Positions 11,321-22,399 of a stretch of DNA of 64,000 nucleotides are shown piece by piece. The stretch lies in assembly GCA_950295325.1 (NCBI GenBank), contig OX485806.1:41664001-41728000 (forward strand), read 5' to 3'. The stretch comes from Polytrichum commune (Eukaryota > Streptophyta > Polytrichopsida > Polytrichales > Polytrichaceae). The notes under the pieces are model-generated. The model had not been told where the DNA came from, made no database searches, and was given only the letters and a program-made list of their open reading frames with translations. Within the stretch, counting starts at the first letter, position 1; each line of letters opens with the position of its first letter. The position numbers and the translations under genes are program-made.

Positions 11321-11632
11321 ACGGTCAAGTATGCATTTCTATTGAGATCATGTTGATTTATGTTACTTCTTTTTGTTGTCACTTCTTATTGAAGCCTTTC
11401 GTTTTGTAGGTGCGAGATCCTGATTTCTCCACAGCATCGACCTTTTTTTTGTAGGCCGACATTTTTCCCAAGCCCTCCTAAACCCTTTGAGTTGCCTACA
11501 TATGCCGAAGAAATCGCTTTTTGTTTTGCAAGTGAGGGCATACGGAATCCCACTTCGCGCTCCCGTTCTCTGTCTCGTAGAGGCTTGAGTTTTCTAGATC
11601 TAGAAGCTGTTCAGTGTGATGAGGAGGAGTGA

Positions 11633-12660
11633 ACGCATTCGTACACTTTTTCAATGATTGATTGCGATTTTAGGCGAATGTTGTGTTGAATAAATAACCC
11701 TAAACCATTAGTGTCACCTCATGTAACTTGGCATTCAAGTGTTTTTTCTAATACCTCTGCATGAGTATGTTCAACAATGATATGAGATGCACACCTATAT
11801 TACACAATGGTCTACAAGTTGACTAAAGTGTACACCAACGAAAAGTGTACCCTAAACCCTCCTTCCACTCTATTACTCAATAAGACATAGATGTTAACTA
11901 AAAAAGATAAAGAAATGTAGTTGTAAACATATAGATCAAAACATGAAACAAAGACTAAGGAAAACTAAACCGAAAAACTAAACCAAAAAATTAAAGATGA
12001 TAAGTATAGAATATCAATACGTTTTTTAGAATTACAAATAATAAGAAGATACACTGGAAGAAGAATGGAAGAATTAAAAAATGAGAAGATAGACTGGAAG
12101 AAGAATGGAATAACCCAAAAAAGGCTTGTGCATAAATTATGGACATCATCCTATGTTTTAGGTTCAAATCAAACATCAAACCCCAAGAAATCCGGGGCCA
12201 TATCCAAAGTGGCCACTCCCACATGAAATATGAACCACTTGGCATGCCGAGACTCAACCTGAAACCAATGATTTGAGGTCAAATTTATAGATTCAGGTTG
12301 AATGTAGCTAAGCATGAAACCCAAACATTGCATGCCCTCATTCAACCTGAAGCTATCAACTTGACCTCAAATCAAACTTAAAACCCCTAGGCCTTGTCCA
12401 AAGTGGCCATATATGCCGAGACCGAACATGAAATCTAAGGCGTTGGGCATGTCGAGACCAAATTAAAACCAATGATTTGAGGTCAAATTTATAACCATGG
12501 TTATAGGTTCCTCAACCACGGTTATAGGTTATTTTTGTCAAAAAAATTGTCAAAAAATATTTCAATATTTAGCTCTACACCGCGGTCATAGGGCATGCTT
12601 CACCACACAAAATTTCAATATTCTAGAAAACTTACCGTTCACCGCTCACCGCTCGCAAAA
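11633..12660. other. Intergenic stretch without a gene
   Basis: AATAAA near 11,690 could serve the upstream gene. The rest is AT-rich. It includes short palindromes such as ATAACCATGGTTAT near 12,493 and the two-copy repeat listed separately. No reading frame here looks coding. Confidence 0.6.
12164..12500. repeat. Two-copy direct repeat of about 200 bp
   Basis: A segment beginning CAAATCAAAC, running through TCCAAAGTGGCCA and GCATGCCGAGAC and ending CAATGATTTGAGGTCAAATT occurs at about 12,164-12,290 and again, diverged, at about 12,367-12,500. No coding potential is visible. Confidence 0.7.
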
Positions 12661-12689
12661 TAGTTTTTCCCTATGACAAACTCATGTAA

Positions 12690-13460
12690 ACGGCGGATCC
12701 CTCCTCGGCCCGGCAGACCCTGCAGATCTTGGTTAAGTACTCTAGGTCAATGAAAGACCTGTTGAAGGAAATTCAGAAGCTTCTGCCCCCGCACGGACCC
12801 CCAAGGCAGATGACGGATTCAAGCTTGCCCGGATCGCCCACGGCCTGGATTTACGAAGTAATAGGCGAGGTGGACCTCGTCCCAACTGCCCAGGCCATTG
12901 CCGAGCCGAGCCAAGTTGTAGGGACATCAAGGTAATAGGAATCCGACAGAGTTTTGGATCGCGAGAAGACTCCAGAGCCGGAAAGGGCCCGGTCATCTCC
13001 GATTCGAAGGAATAGTACAAAGCGTTTGGCGAGGTCAAGGCGGGTCCAATCCCTAATCACGGAGAGGGCCAAAACGCCGGAAAGGGCTAAGACTTCAGAT
13101 AGGGCTCAAACTCTGGAACGAGCAAAGACGCTGGATTGCGGTAAGGCCCCTACGGTACAGGTTTTCCTGAATGATCGTGGAGCCTTGGGGACAGCCATCC
13201 CCTCTGGCGGTTAGGGAGTGAAGGATTACTCCGACCCCGAGTGGCCGGAACAGGGAACGGACAGCGGAGAGCGAGCATTCACTGCGGGAGAGTTCCAGGA
13301 AGAAGAATAAGGTTTCGACCCCGAAGCGTTCCAGCTCGGACGACGGATCGTGGGAATAGACAGGTCCTTCAGCAGCAAAAGAATCCAAAAAAGAGGTCAC
13401 CCCTTCTCCCAGCATGCACAAGATCTTCACCTGACTTCAGGAGAAGAGTCTTTTGACCCC
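12690..13460 (+). other. Decayed low-complexity coding remnant with R-A-K-T hexapeptide repeats
   Basis: Starting near 12,729, a frame begins MVKYSRSMKDLLKEIQK. It continues, in pieces and through stops, into a basic segment with tandem six-residue units R-A-K/Q-T-x-D/E (about 13,060-13,140), then an acidic end around 13,220-13,460. Composition is like a gag-type or disordered protein, but no capsid or zinc knuckle is seen. The region is richer in G and C than its flanks. It may belong to a retroelement whose 3' part is the following kilobase. Identity is unknown. Confidence 0.3.
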
Positions 13461-14570
13461 AGGTGGAAGGGCGTCCGGAATCAGTAGGCCAGCAGGGACA
13501 ACCAACTAGTCCAAGACAGGGACAACACCGAAGATGCACCGAACCACCTAAGATAGGTAGTTAGACAATTGGGTAGTCACGAGTAGGAGGTCGTGCAAGG
13601 ATGTGGTAGTTCAAATTTTGTATCAACGTAAAAGTAGGATCTAAGATCCGGAATTTCCGCAAAGGCGTCGATTCCAGGGCACTCTCAATTAGGGTAGGGT
13701 AGAGCGGCCAACGGCACCGCCCCTTCAATTTGGGGTCAAAGACCACTATTTAGGAGGCTTGGAAGTTTGGAAAGGGGTATTTTTCCCCCTTTGTGTTGTT
13801 TTGTGCTTTCTAACTCAATAAACCTGTGAATTTCTATAGCCCTGGTGTGTTTATGCATGAGCAGTCCGGAGTGTGTCCAAGGATCAGGGAGAATATGAGG
13901 GTTAAGAAGTCAGGATAGCACGAGAAGGAAAGACCTGGATCAGTTCTGGTTATGAGATTGGGTTGACCACTTCTGTGGTGTAGTGGGAGGTGAAGCCTCG
14001 TTGTTCCGTTTGCTTATATAACTTCTATGTGGGATAGTCGTTGTTAGGAATGGGTAAGGGGTGCAAGGGGTACTCGAACTTATCCCATCCGACCTTCTAA
14101 TGAGGTCCCACAATATATGGGAGGGGTAGTTCAAAAAGCGGTATGGGTCGCCCAGTTATCCCAGATTTATAGACCCCGGGTGGATTCAAATCAATCTATT
14201 GTTGTAGTTCCGGGCAAACATTACGGATTCTCTGTGTGACCTGCCAGGCCGGATTAAGCTGATCCGGACTGGTTGTGAGGGAAGACCGGAAAATGGCCAG
14301 ATCAGGGCATCTTTCTCGGATGAGCCACATCACCATCGGAGGTAGGTATAGAGGAGGTAGGAATTGAGGAAGTAGGAGTAGGAATAAATCTTAACTTTAG
14401 TGGTTCATCTGGAAGGCAAATCCCATAAATAAGGATTTCCAACTAACCATCCGGAAACGGAAAGGCCATTCCGCCCGATGGTTGATTTTCAAGCAGGGAA
14501 GGAGCGGAGCTGCCATCTTACACTTCATAGGGTCCCTGGAACGATACGCGGATCATTTGGACAGCCGGAT
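13460..14570 (+). other. Non-coding stretch, possibly LTR or 3' part of an unidentified element
   Basis: No plausible gene. Features seen: AATAAA near 13,818 in a TCTAACTCAATAAACC context, TATATAA near 14,015, and GC-rich segments such as GCCGGATTAAGCTGATCCGG. Promoter-like and polyadenylation-like signals in moderately GC-rich, gene-free DNA next to a gag-like frame would fit an LTR. I found neither a second copy nor clear termini. Confidence 0.3.
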
Positions 14571-14574
14571 TAAA

Positions 14575-16520
14575 CACTAAAAACACTTAACCGGATTCTT
14601 TTATTGATCCCGTGTTCGAACACCCTTGACCCCGACCCTATGTACTCAATGAAATTTTGTGTGCACTCGAACCTATGTACACAATCAAAATCTTGTGTGG
14701 AACCCCAAACCCCATGACCCTTTGAAAACCGAGAGGGTCCCCACATTATCAACCCTTGACTTCAAATTATGAAACCAACCTTACAATCTTAGAATGTGGC
14801 CTTATACACCAACAAAGATTAAACACAACAAACAACCTTTCAAACCCAACCTATGTACACAATCAAAATCTGGTGTGAACGCGACCCTATGTACAAAATC
14901 AAAATCCGGTGTGGAACCCTGAACCCCTTGACCTTCTCGGAACCGAGAGGGTCCCCACATTATCAACCTTTGACTTCAAATTATGAGACCAACCTTATAA
15001 TCTTAGAATGTGGCCTAATACACCAACAAAGATTAAACACAACAAGCAACCTTTCAAACCCAACCTATGTACACAATCAAAATCTCGTGTGAACGCGACC
15101 CTATGTTTACAATCAAAATATGGTGTAGAACCCCGAACCCCTTGACCCTCTCGGACCTGAGAGGGCCCTTAATTGTTCAACCTTGACTTGAAATTATCAA
15201 ACCATGCTTACAATCTCAAAATATGGCCTAATACACTAATAAAGATCAAACACAACAAACAACCCTTAAACGCAACCTATGTACACAATCAAATTATGGT
15301 GTGAACTCGACCCTATGTTCAAAATCAAAATCAAGTGTGGAACCCCGAACCCTTTGACCTTCTCGGAACCGAGAGGGTCCCCACATTATCAACCCTTGAT
15401 TTCAAATTATGAAACAACCTTACAATCCTAGAATGTGGTTTAATACACCAACAAAGATTAAACACAACAACCAACTCCATAAACGCAACCTATGTACACA
15501 ATCAAAATCTAGTATGGAACCCCGAACCCCTTGACCCTCTCGGAACTGAGAGTGTTCCCACATTATCAACCCTTGACTTCAATTTATTAAACCACCCTTA
15601 CAATATTAGAATGTGGCCTAATATACCTACAAAGATTAAACACAAGAAGTGACCCCTTAAACCCAACCTATGTACACAATCAAAATCGGGTGTAAACAAT
15701 ACCCAATGTACACAATCAAAATATGGTGTGAACTCGACCCAATATACACAATCGAAATCTTGTGTGGAACCCCGAACCCCTTGATCCTCTTAGAACCGAG
15801 AGGGTCCACACATTATCAACCCTTGACTTCAAATTATGAAACCAACCTTACAATCTTAGAATGTGGCATAATACACCAACAAAGATTAATCACAACAAGC
15901 AACCCCTTGACCCTGAACCTATGTACAATGTCAAAATCTCGTGTAAACTCGACCCGATGTACACAATCAAAATTTGATGTGAACTCAACCCTATGTACAC
16001 AATCAAAATCCAGTGTGGAATCCCGAACCCCTTGACCCTCTCGGGTCCCCACATTATCAACCCTTGACTTCAAATTATGAGACCAACCTTACAATCTTAG
16101 AATGTGGCCTAATACACCAACAAAGATGAAACACAACAAGCAACCTTTCAAACCCAACCTATGTACACAATCCGAATCTGGTGTGAACTCGACCCTGTGT
16201 ACACAATCAAAATATGGTGTGGAACCCCAAACCCCTTGACCCTCTCGGAACCGATAGGGTCCCCACATTATCAACCCTTGACTTGAAATTATCAAACAAA
16301 ACTTACAATATCAGAATATGGCCTAATACACTAACAAAGATCAAACACAACAAGCAACCCCCTGACCCTAAACCTATGTACTCAATCAAAATCTGGTGTG
16401 AACGGGACCCTATGTACACAATCAAAATCCAGTGTGGAACCCCAAACCCCTTGACCCTCTCGGAACCGAGATGTTCCCTACATTATCAACCCCTGACTTG
16501 TAATTATCCACCCAACATTG
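14575..16520 (+). repeat. Second tandem array, about nine units of 180-240 bp with internal 36 bp sub-repeats
   Basis: Units are marked by GAGAGGGTCCCCACATTATC and TGACTTCAAATTATGA at about 14,739, 14,953, 15,163 (diverged), 15,379, 15,556, 15,805, 16,046, 16,260 and 16,475. Within a unit, CCTATGTACACAATCAAAA followed by TCTGGTGTGAAC and CGAC recurs two to three times, which explains the variable unit length. CTCGGAACCGAG in most units is a short palindrome. Frames across it give repetitive peptides (YTIKIWCE-like) and are not genes. It is unrelated in sequence to the 165-170 bp array. Confidence 0.93.
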
Positions 16521-17371
16521 CAAATATTTGCAACCCGTGGAGTAGACGATTATAACTTGGTTTACCGTACATATTGTAAGACATCTAGTTAGAGCCATGT
16601 CCGTGAGGAGTCGCGGTCATTAATGCATCCTTCTTGATGATGAAACCTAATTGGGTTTTTGTTTGTGAGTTTTTCCTTTATGTTGCGTACAAGGTCCGTG
16701 ACTGATTAGTGGGTGTCAAACCCATCGCCGCACATTGAACCCTGTCAAGGTTCCTTTTTGTTTTGGAAAACCCGATCCACATGTTGCTCTTTCTATTGTG
16801 TGGCACGATGTCTTCCATATTTAGAGAATTGATTTTCCAATGTCATATTTCCATAATCCTAAACCTTGACGTACCCCTTGTGCATATAAGCTCAACTACT
16901 AACTTACTGTAATAGTCGTATTATCTCTTGTCTCCTCAAGAGACCCACTCTGCCATAGATGGTGGGTGTGAATCATTGTCCTCCCATTCTTCCTCTATCG
17001 GCTGCAGATTCAAATGCCCATTCAAAGACCCTTTCTTGCCCTCTCCACACGTATTTTGCAAGTCTGATGGGGTACCTCTTCCTTCTATCCACGTTTCCTC
17101 CTTATTAAATTATCTCCGTCTCCTCTGTTTTGAATTGCTGAAACTTATGCCTCCCTTTCTTTTGTTCCGTTTATTTCCTGGATCGATTGTGGAGACAATA
17201 ATGTGGTCTGGTTTGTTCATGTGTGCGTCCCAGTTCCCCTCTGATTCTTTTTTTTGTGCTCTCTACTCTCTGAGCATCCATGTACTTCACTCACAAAAGG
17301 ACCCTTTCCCAACCCTCTCTTACATATATAGTACTGGTGTTGAAAGTTTAGGGTTTACAATTGTTTGATAA
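16521..17371 (+). other. No clear gene; presumed 5' flank of the MULE-like element
   Basis: An open frame at 16,928-17,368 has low-complexity Ser/Pro/Phe-rich content and matches no family I know. It may be leader or terminal sequence of the element downstream. I could not identify terminal inverted repeats. Confidence 0.35.
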
Positions 17372-20300
17372 ATGTACCTTGTTTACCGTTTTTGGATTTT
17401 TTTCATATTCCTCCCCTCCTTGTCCATGGCTTCCTCATTCACTATGCCATGTGTGTTAGAAATGGTTGAACTCCGTGCCAATGGCCTCGACATCCCTATT
17501 ATTTTCCCTGTAAATTCGAACGGTTTTGCATCTGTCTTTTCCCTTCACCTTAGTATCAAGTTTTCGTTGCAAGATAGTACAATATGGGTCAAACGCGAGA
17601 TTTATGATAATGCTACGTCTTTGTTGTCATTGACCATGCGTGAGAATTCTAGGGTTGCCGACAACGGATCTTCAATGTGGGTACTCTACGCTGGTAAATA
17701 TAGGGTGTACGGACTCGCAGATTCTTGCACGAATGTATCTACAAAAATCTGTACCCCTCCCCATTCCTCCGCCTCCACTTTAAACACTCCTTCCATGGTC
17801 CAAGTTAACATTGAACCCGTTATACACACTGTCATACATCTTTCTCATTCCTCCGATGGTGATGAGCCCCCTGTATCCATTCCCATTCACAAGCCATCTC
17901 CATCCTCCCTCCGTTCCACCTTTGTTACCCACCTCTTTTGTGTCCTCTTCCTCCATCCCTTGCCAAACCATCCATTTCCATTCTCCAATGTCTACGTACT
18001 CTTGCTTCCATGCCCGGTAGGAAAAACATCCTCAAGAAGCTAGATTATGACACCTTGCAAATTGAAGAGGTGAATTTCCTCCCGCTTCGCTTTGATGGGA
18101 ATCGGATGCTTGTCCTCCCCACGTTGGTGTCTCATCCTCTCATACGAAGGCCAAATCCATGGACAGCATGCACAAACGCTACGATGGCCATGTCTGGACC
18201 AAAACCAGACCACCAACATTAGCAATGATATAGGCCTTGCTTTTCGCTCCTCCACTTGCGTTGGTCACCTCCAGTGCCAAAATCTTCATTGCGACTACCT
18301 CCAACGTGTTCATCGTACTTCCTCAGTCAATGATACTGAATTCCATGGATTTACCAAGGACCCCTTTCCCGTTGGTGGTCCCGTGCCTACCTTCTCCACT
18401 CTAGTATGCAAGATCTGCAAGGAGCCACCCAAATGCATTGCACCCTGCGTTGCCAAAATCTTCTACATCCACGGCAACGATACCACTCAGTGGGCGTGCA
18501 TTCATCTTGGCAATCATTGTCACTTTGTCAAGGTCGGCAATTGCAGGATTAGCCGCCAGCGCATCGACGCCCTAATCGAGGAGCACATCGAGCGAACGCC
18601 CAAGCCACTTATAGCAAAATCGTTTTTGAGGCCAGCAAAGACCTTGTGGGTGAGTTCTTCCTCCGCAATGATAGTGATGCTCATTAACTTCTTTCGTTGG
18701 AAGAACTTGAGCCCGTTTTTTATCGTTGCAAGGAGTTGAATTCCCCCCACCTCCGAAACAAGGATACCACCTTCAAATACTTGCATAGGCTAGGAGTTAT
18801 GGATGGCATTGCCAAGCTTAGAGGTGTCAACACCTGGGCCTATGTCCAGCGGAATCAATTCCCAGGCCTGGGTGACAAGACAAACAAAGTTTTGTCTTCA
18901 AGATGTCTGAGGTTGGCCCCGGTAGTGGGGTTGACTTGGTTAAACGCATGCAACCTAGCGGGGATCTTGAGCATGCTTGGATCATGTCTGACCATGTCAA
19001 ACGCGTCGCCAAGTGGACCACCATGGCCTGCCACGTATACGATGAAACCTACCAACGCGTCATGACCATCACTTGCTGCGACTTCCAATCCGAGGACAAG
19101 GATGCTCAAATATTATTTTTGCATAACCTCAACCACGTCATGGCTTGCCATAGAATCCCCAAGCCTCACTTCAAAGGCTTCATGGCGGACAGTGCGCAAA
19201 CCAATTGGAATGCCATCAGGATTGTCTACGGGTCCGGAGATCCAAAGGTTCCCATCGATGGGCATGAGAGAACCTGCTACTTCCATTGGACCCAATCTTT
19301 GGAGAAACACACCAAACTCTATATCAAACACGACTTGCAAGACCAACACACGTGTCTCTGCCTCCAGTATCGTGACGCATACTCTATGCAGGAGGCTGAG
19401 ACGAGGTACCTCGCCATCAAGGCCTGGTGGGTTCGTCTAACTGCACCTCCGAGGATGGACTGAAACACCTTCATCTTTGGCTTGCCTTTTGGCACTTCCG
19501 ATATCGACAATGGGGTGGCTTCATGGAATTGGTGCGTCTTTAGTATTATTATTTTTTATTATTTTTTAATCTTTTTATTCCCAACCTTTGCATATTTCTT
19601 ACACTGCCATTCCATTGGGCTGGAGAAAATTATGACCGCCAAAGAATTTGCACAAATGCCCAATTGCAACCTTGCCGAATCCATTCACAACAAATGGCTA
19701 CAAGCGTCCGGCAACAAGGGTGGCGATCTATACATGGCCACTGTGAATGACTATATTTGAGCATTCCTCCAAGTTGTGGCGTACCATCAATTTCTAAAGG
19801 ATGGCGTTGGAGGCGATGGCCCTAGCAAAGAAGAACTCAAACTTTGATGTGCTCAACGTCATGCTCAACATATCGGTGACCCCGCTGTTCTACAGAAGGT
19901 TCTCTTCGACATGCTCGGCGGGGACGAATCTTGCACCCGTAGTCCCCACCTCGAGGGTGCCGAGGTATTCGGGTCGCAAAAACGCAAGCCCGACACTCCC
20001 ATTGGAGATGACGATGAAACCTACCGCCCCGACACCATCAACTTATCTTGCCCTCGTGTCGCTCAAAGAACCACAAGATCTCAAACTTTACCTTTGCCTA
20101 CCATCGTCGAGGAGCCTCTCCGTCAGTGCTAGATGTTCCACCCCCCCTCATACTGGTCTTGATTTTCGCTACGTCACTGCCTTACAAGAATCCAAAGTGG
20201 ACGAGAAGCTCTGGTATATTTCTCGTGTTCCTTACAATTCATCCAAGGCATGTTGGGCCATGCATGCGGTCACCAAAAAGAAATGCACAGCCAAAATCGT

Positions 20301-21079
20301 CTCCAACTCCAAGAGCACCCCTGCCCCGGCATACCTTGGAGTTTGGAACTATTACAAATTCACAACACCTAAAGTCGAGAAGTTTATTTTTTTACCCGGA
20401 CGACATTGAGTGTTGTGTCAAAGGTTCACGTCGCAAGTGGGTCGACAAATTCTCTGCTGACCAAGAATGACCTCCAATCTCGCCCATGTGTCCTATCAAG
20501 CTCGGTACCAACCTCACTCGTCCGGAGATCCTAAAGCTTGAAAATGCAGGCTTTCAGCTCCCGCAAAAAGAATGCATCACGCCCATTTGCCTCTTTAGCA
20601 CATCCGCTCCTCCCTCGACCTCTCTGGAGTGGGACGTTTCAGCCAACCCAGATGTTTATCCTTCTTCCAAGCAGTCCAAGTCTACAAGACGGTCTGCTAC
20701 CGCACCATCAACAAAACAAATGCAGATGGTGGCATCTGCACGAGCTATGGACGAGACCATCTTGAAGGTCATCATGATTCCACGCCCTGAATTTGGTTGC
20801 GTGATCATGTTGCAGTCCAAACCTGCACCTACACAATCAATTTACCCACTTATAGTGAGTTCTCTGCCCGAGTGTAATTGCTCGGCCTTTAAGGATATGA
20901 TATCAAAGCTTGGCCGCAAACGAAATTTGTTCCTGCATTGTAAGCACCTCTACTTCATCTTTGTCAATGTCTCTAATGTAGACCCCGACGTTGACTTGTT
21001 CATTCACGCCCCGACATTTAGCTTTAATGAGGTCAAACTCATCCTCGAAAGGGGCCTCTTGAGACAATCTACTTCCTAG
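17372..21079 (+). pseudogene. Decayed Mutator-like (MULE) transposase with C-terminal SWIM zinc finger
   Basis: Coding pieces in order: an N-terminal domain (17,426-17,760), a region with paired cysteines (V-C-K-I-C-K, about 18,410), then the catalytic part at 18,903-19,463. That part includes a segment ending FMADSAQTNWNAIR, with an Asp in the strand position expected of a MULE DDE transposase, and then RTCYFHW. The frame shifts near 19,455: the other frame continues WLAFWHFRYRQWGGF and reaches a GT donor near 19,530. The C-terminal part resumes at 19,640 (NCNLAESIHNKWLQASGN) and passes several stops. The last segment (20,486-21,079) contains C-N-C...H-C-K-H, a SWIM-type finger, as in MULE and FAR1-like proteins. 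At least four stops or shifts make this copy inactive. Terminal inverted repeats were not found. Family recognition is from motifs and memory. Confidence 0.6.
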
Positions 21080-21296
21080 ATATCCTCTCAACCTAGCATT
21101 ACATTGTGCCCTAATAAATGTGGCCATTTGTGGACCTCATGTGATCTCATAAGTTTTTGCTATAATAAATATAATCTTATGGATTATTTTTATTTCTTTC
21201 AAAATGTTGTATTACAATACTCAATTGTACTATATGTCACACTCCCGGTTGGACACTATATATTTAATTTGGAGGTGTTTCCTATGTCTATCAACT

Positions 21297-21826
21297 TTAC
21301 TTCCATGTTGCCAACCTCCTAGATGATTCGGACTTCATTTTATCGTCCCTTCTTGATGGAGGTGGACCCGGTCGAAGTAAATCAACATAGGAAACCGTTT
21401 TATCCCTCATTCGATCCTTCAATGGACAACGATGCGGCGATAATCCTTTCATCATCTCGCGAAACGACAAAGACCTTGAAGATTTGTCCACCACCTTGAC
21501 CTCCTGCTCCGTGTCGATTGACTTGTCTTCATTCAAATCAGCCGCATCATTTGCCTCACTGTTCATGCACCTTGTGGCGTCCTTCTCTTGTACATCCGTT
21601 CGTTTTTTATAATTTTTTGCATATCGTTTCTGGTCCTCCTGCAACATCCACCTCCAGGCTTGTGTGAACTACAAAAATAAAGTCAGCTCGTAGTCATCAC
21701 TATATCGATTTCCAACACCTATGTCATATTCCTGCAATGGATTAAAAGGAACATGCGGATCTCCTAGATTTCTAATCTCTTTCTCCCATCCTAGGCCGAC
21801 AAACATGTTTCTTTCCTCTCCCATTG
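21297..21826 (-). pseudogene. Small decayed coding fragment, family unknown
   Basis: On the minus strand a frame starts at an ATG at 21,826 (MGEERNMFVGLGWEKEI...), reads through FNPLQEYDIGVGNRYSDDYE, meets a TAG that coincides with an acceptor-like TTTTTGTAG, and continues FTQAWRWMLQEDQKRYAKNYKKR to a stop near 21,300. The second part is highly charged and ends in SSRRLATWK. It may be a separate two-exon gene or the 3' part of the zinc-finger element that lies upstream on the same strand. I do not recognise a function. Confidence 0.35.
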
Positions 21827-21839
21827 TGTGAATGTGTAT

Positions 21840-22390
21840 CTACAATTATATTGGGTATGAGTTTAAATTATGTCCTCATATATATTCAGCTCAAGATAAT
21901 CTCTTCGATCACAAACAATAATTGTTGCAGTCCAAGCTCTAAAGTTGACTCACACATAGGACAAAGACAAAAGTGATGGAATAAAAACGAAGCAAGTTGG
22001 TCGCCCTTTGTATTTTGATTGACTCATTCTTCAATTATACCAATCTCAAAAAAATCATTTTCATTTATTCTTTCTTGGGATCATCCTTGGTTTTAATCAT
22101 ATACTTATATATTATATCACAATTTTCCTATCATTTTAGCTCTTATCGGTTTCCAAACTTAATGAGACCATTTCAAATTCAGGGTTTTTTTATTTAATTT
22201 AGGACCTATACATTCCACGGAAATATGTCACAAATTTTTACTATTTTGGAAGAATCTAGAATATTTTGAGTATATTCAAAGTTTCTTAAAAACATTTCTA
22301 AATTTAGTTTGTGAAATTTACTATTTTTACTTCTTCTCCGCTCTCCGCCTACATAGGAGTGTCGTCCGAAAGCCTCCTACCTCCATGTCC
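21840..22390. other. AT-rich stretch without a gene
   Basis: I see no coding sequence, repeat or signal that I can support here. It separates two minus-strand coding remnants. Confidence 0.5.
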
Positions 22391-22399
22391 TTGGTAATC

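Larger units (their letters stand above)
837..11632 (+). pseudogene. Decayed multi-exon gene: ParB-like motif plus permuted N4/N6 DNA methyltransferase-like fold
   Basis: I infer exons 837-923, 1074-1154, 6804-7531, 7617-7806, 7979-8170, 8279-8497, 9062-9297, 9399-10095, 10223-10570, 10747-11020, 11103 to about 11310 and about 11410-11632 (TGA stop). Most junctions have canonical GT...AG ends and keep reading phase; AATAAA follows at about 11,690. The product would begin with an acidic segment, carry a D-G-N-H-R-R ParB/sulfiredoxin-like motif, then a charged coiled-coil region (9600-9850), and end with methyltransferase motif IV before motif I, the order seen in beta-class N4/N6 enzymes. Damage: in-frame TGA at 6864, TAG at 7155 and TGA at 7284, likely frameshifts near 9450-9560 and 10,815, and non-canonical catalytic motifs (DQPEG for DPPY). 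A ParB-like domain fused to such a methyltransferase is familiar from phages and bacteria. Function in this host is unknown, and this copy is probably inactive. Confidence 0.6.

Noticed and set aside
15834-16295. Open frames in the 14.6-16.5 kb array (YTIKIWCE- and DFDCVHRVEF-type peptides)
   Set aside because: They exist on both strands of a tandem repeat, which is typical of repeat translation and not of genes.
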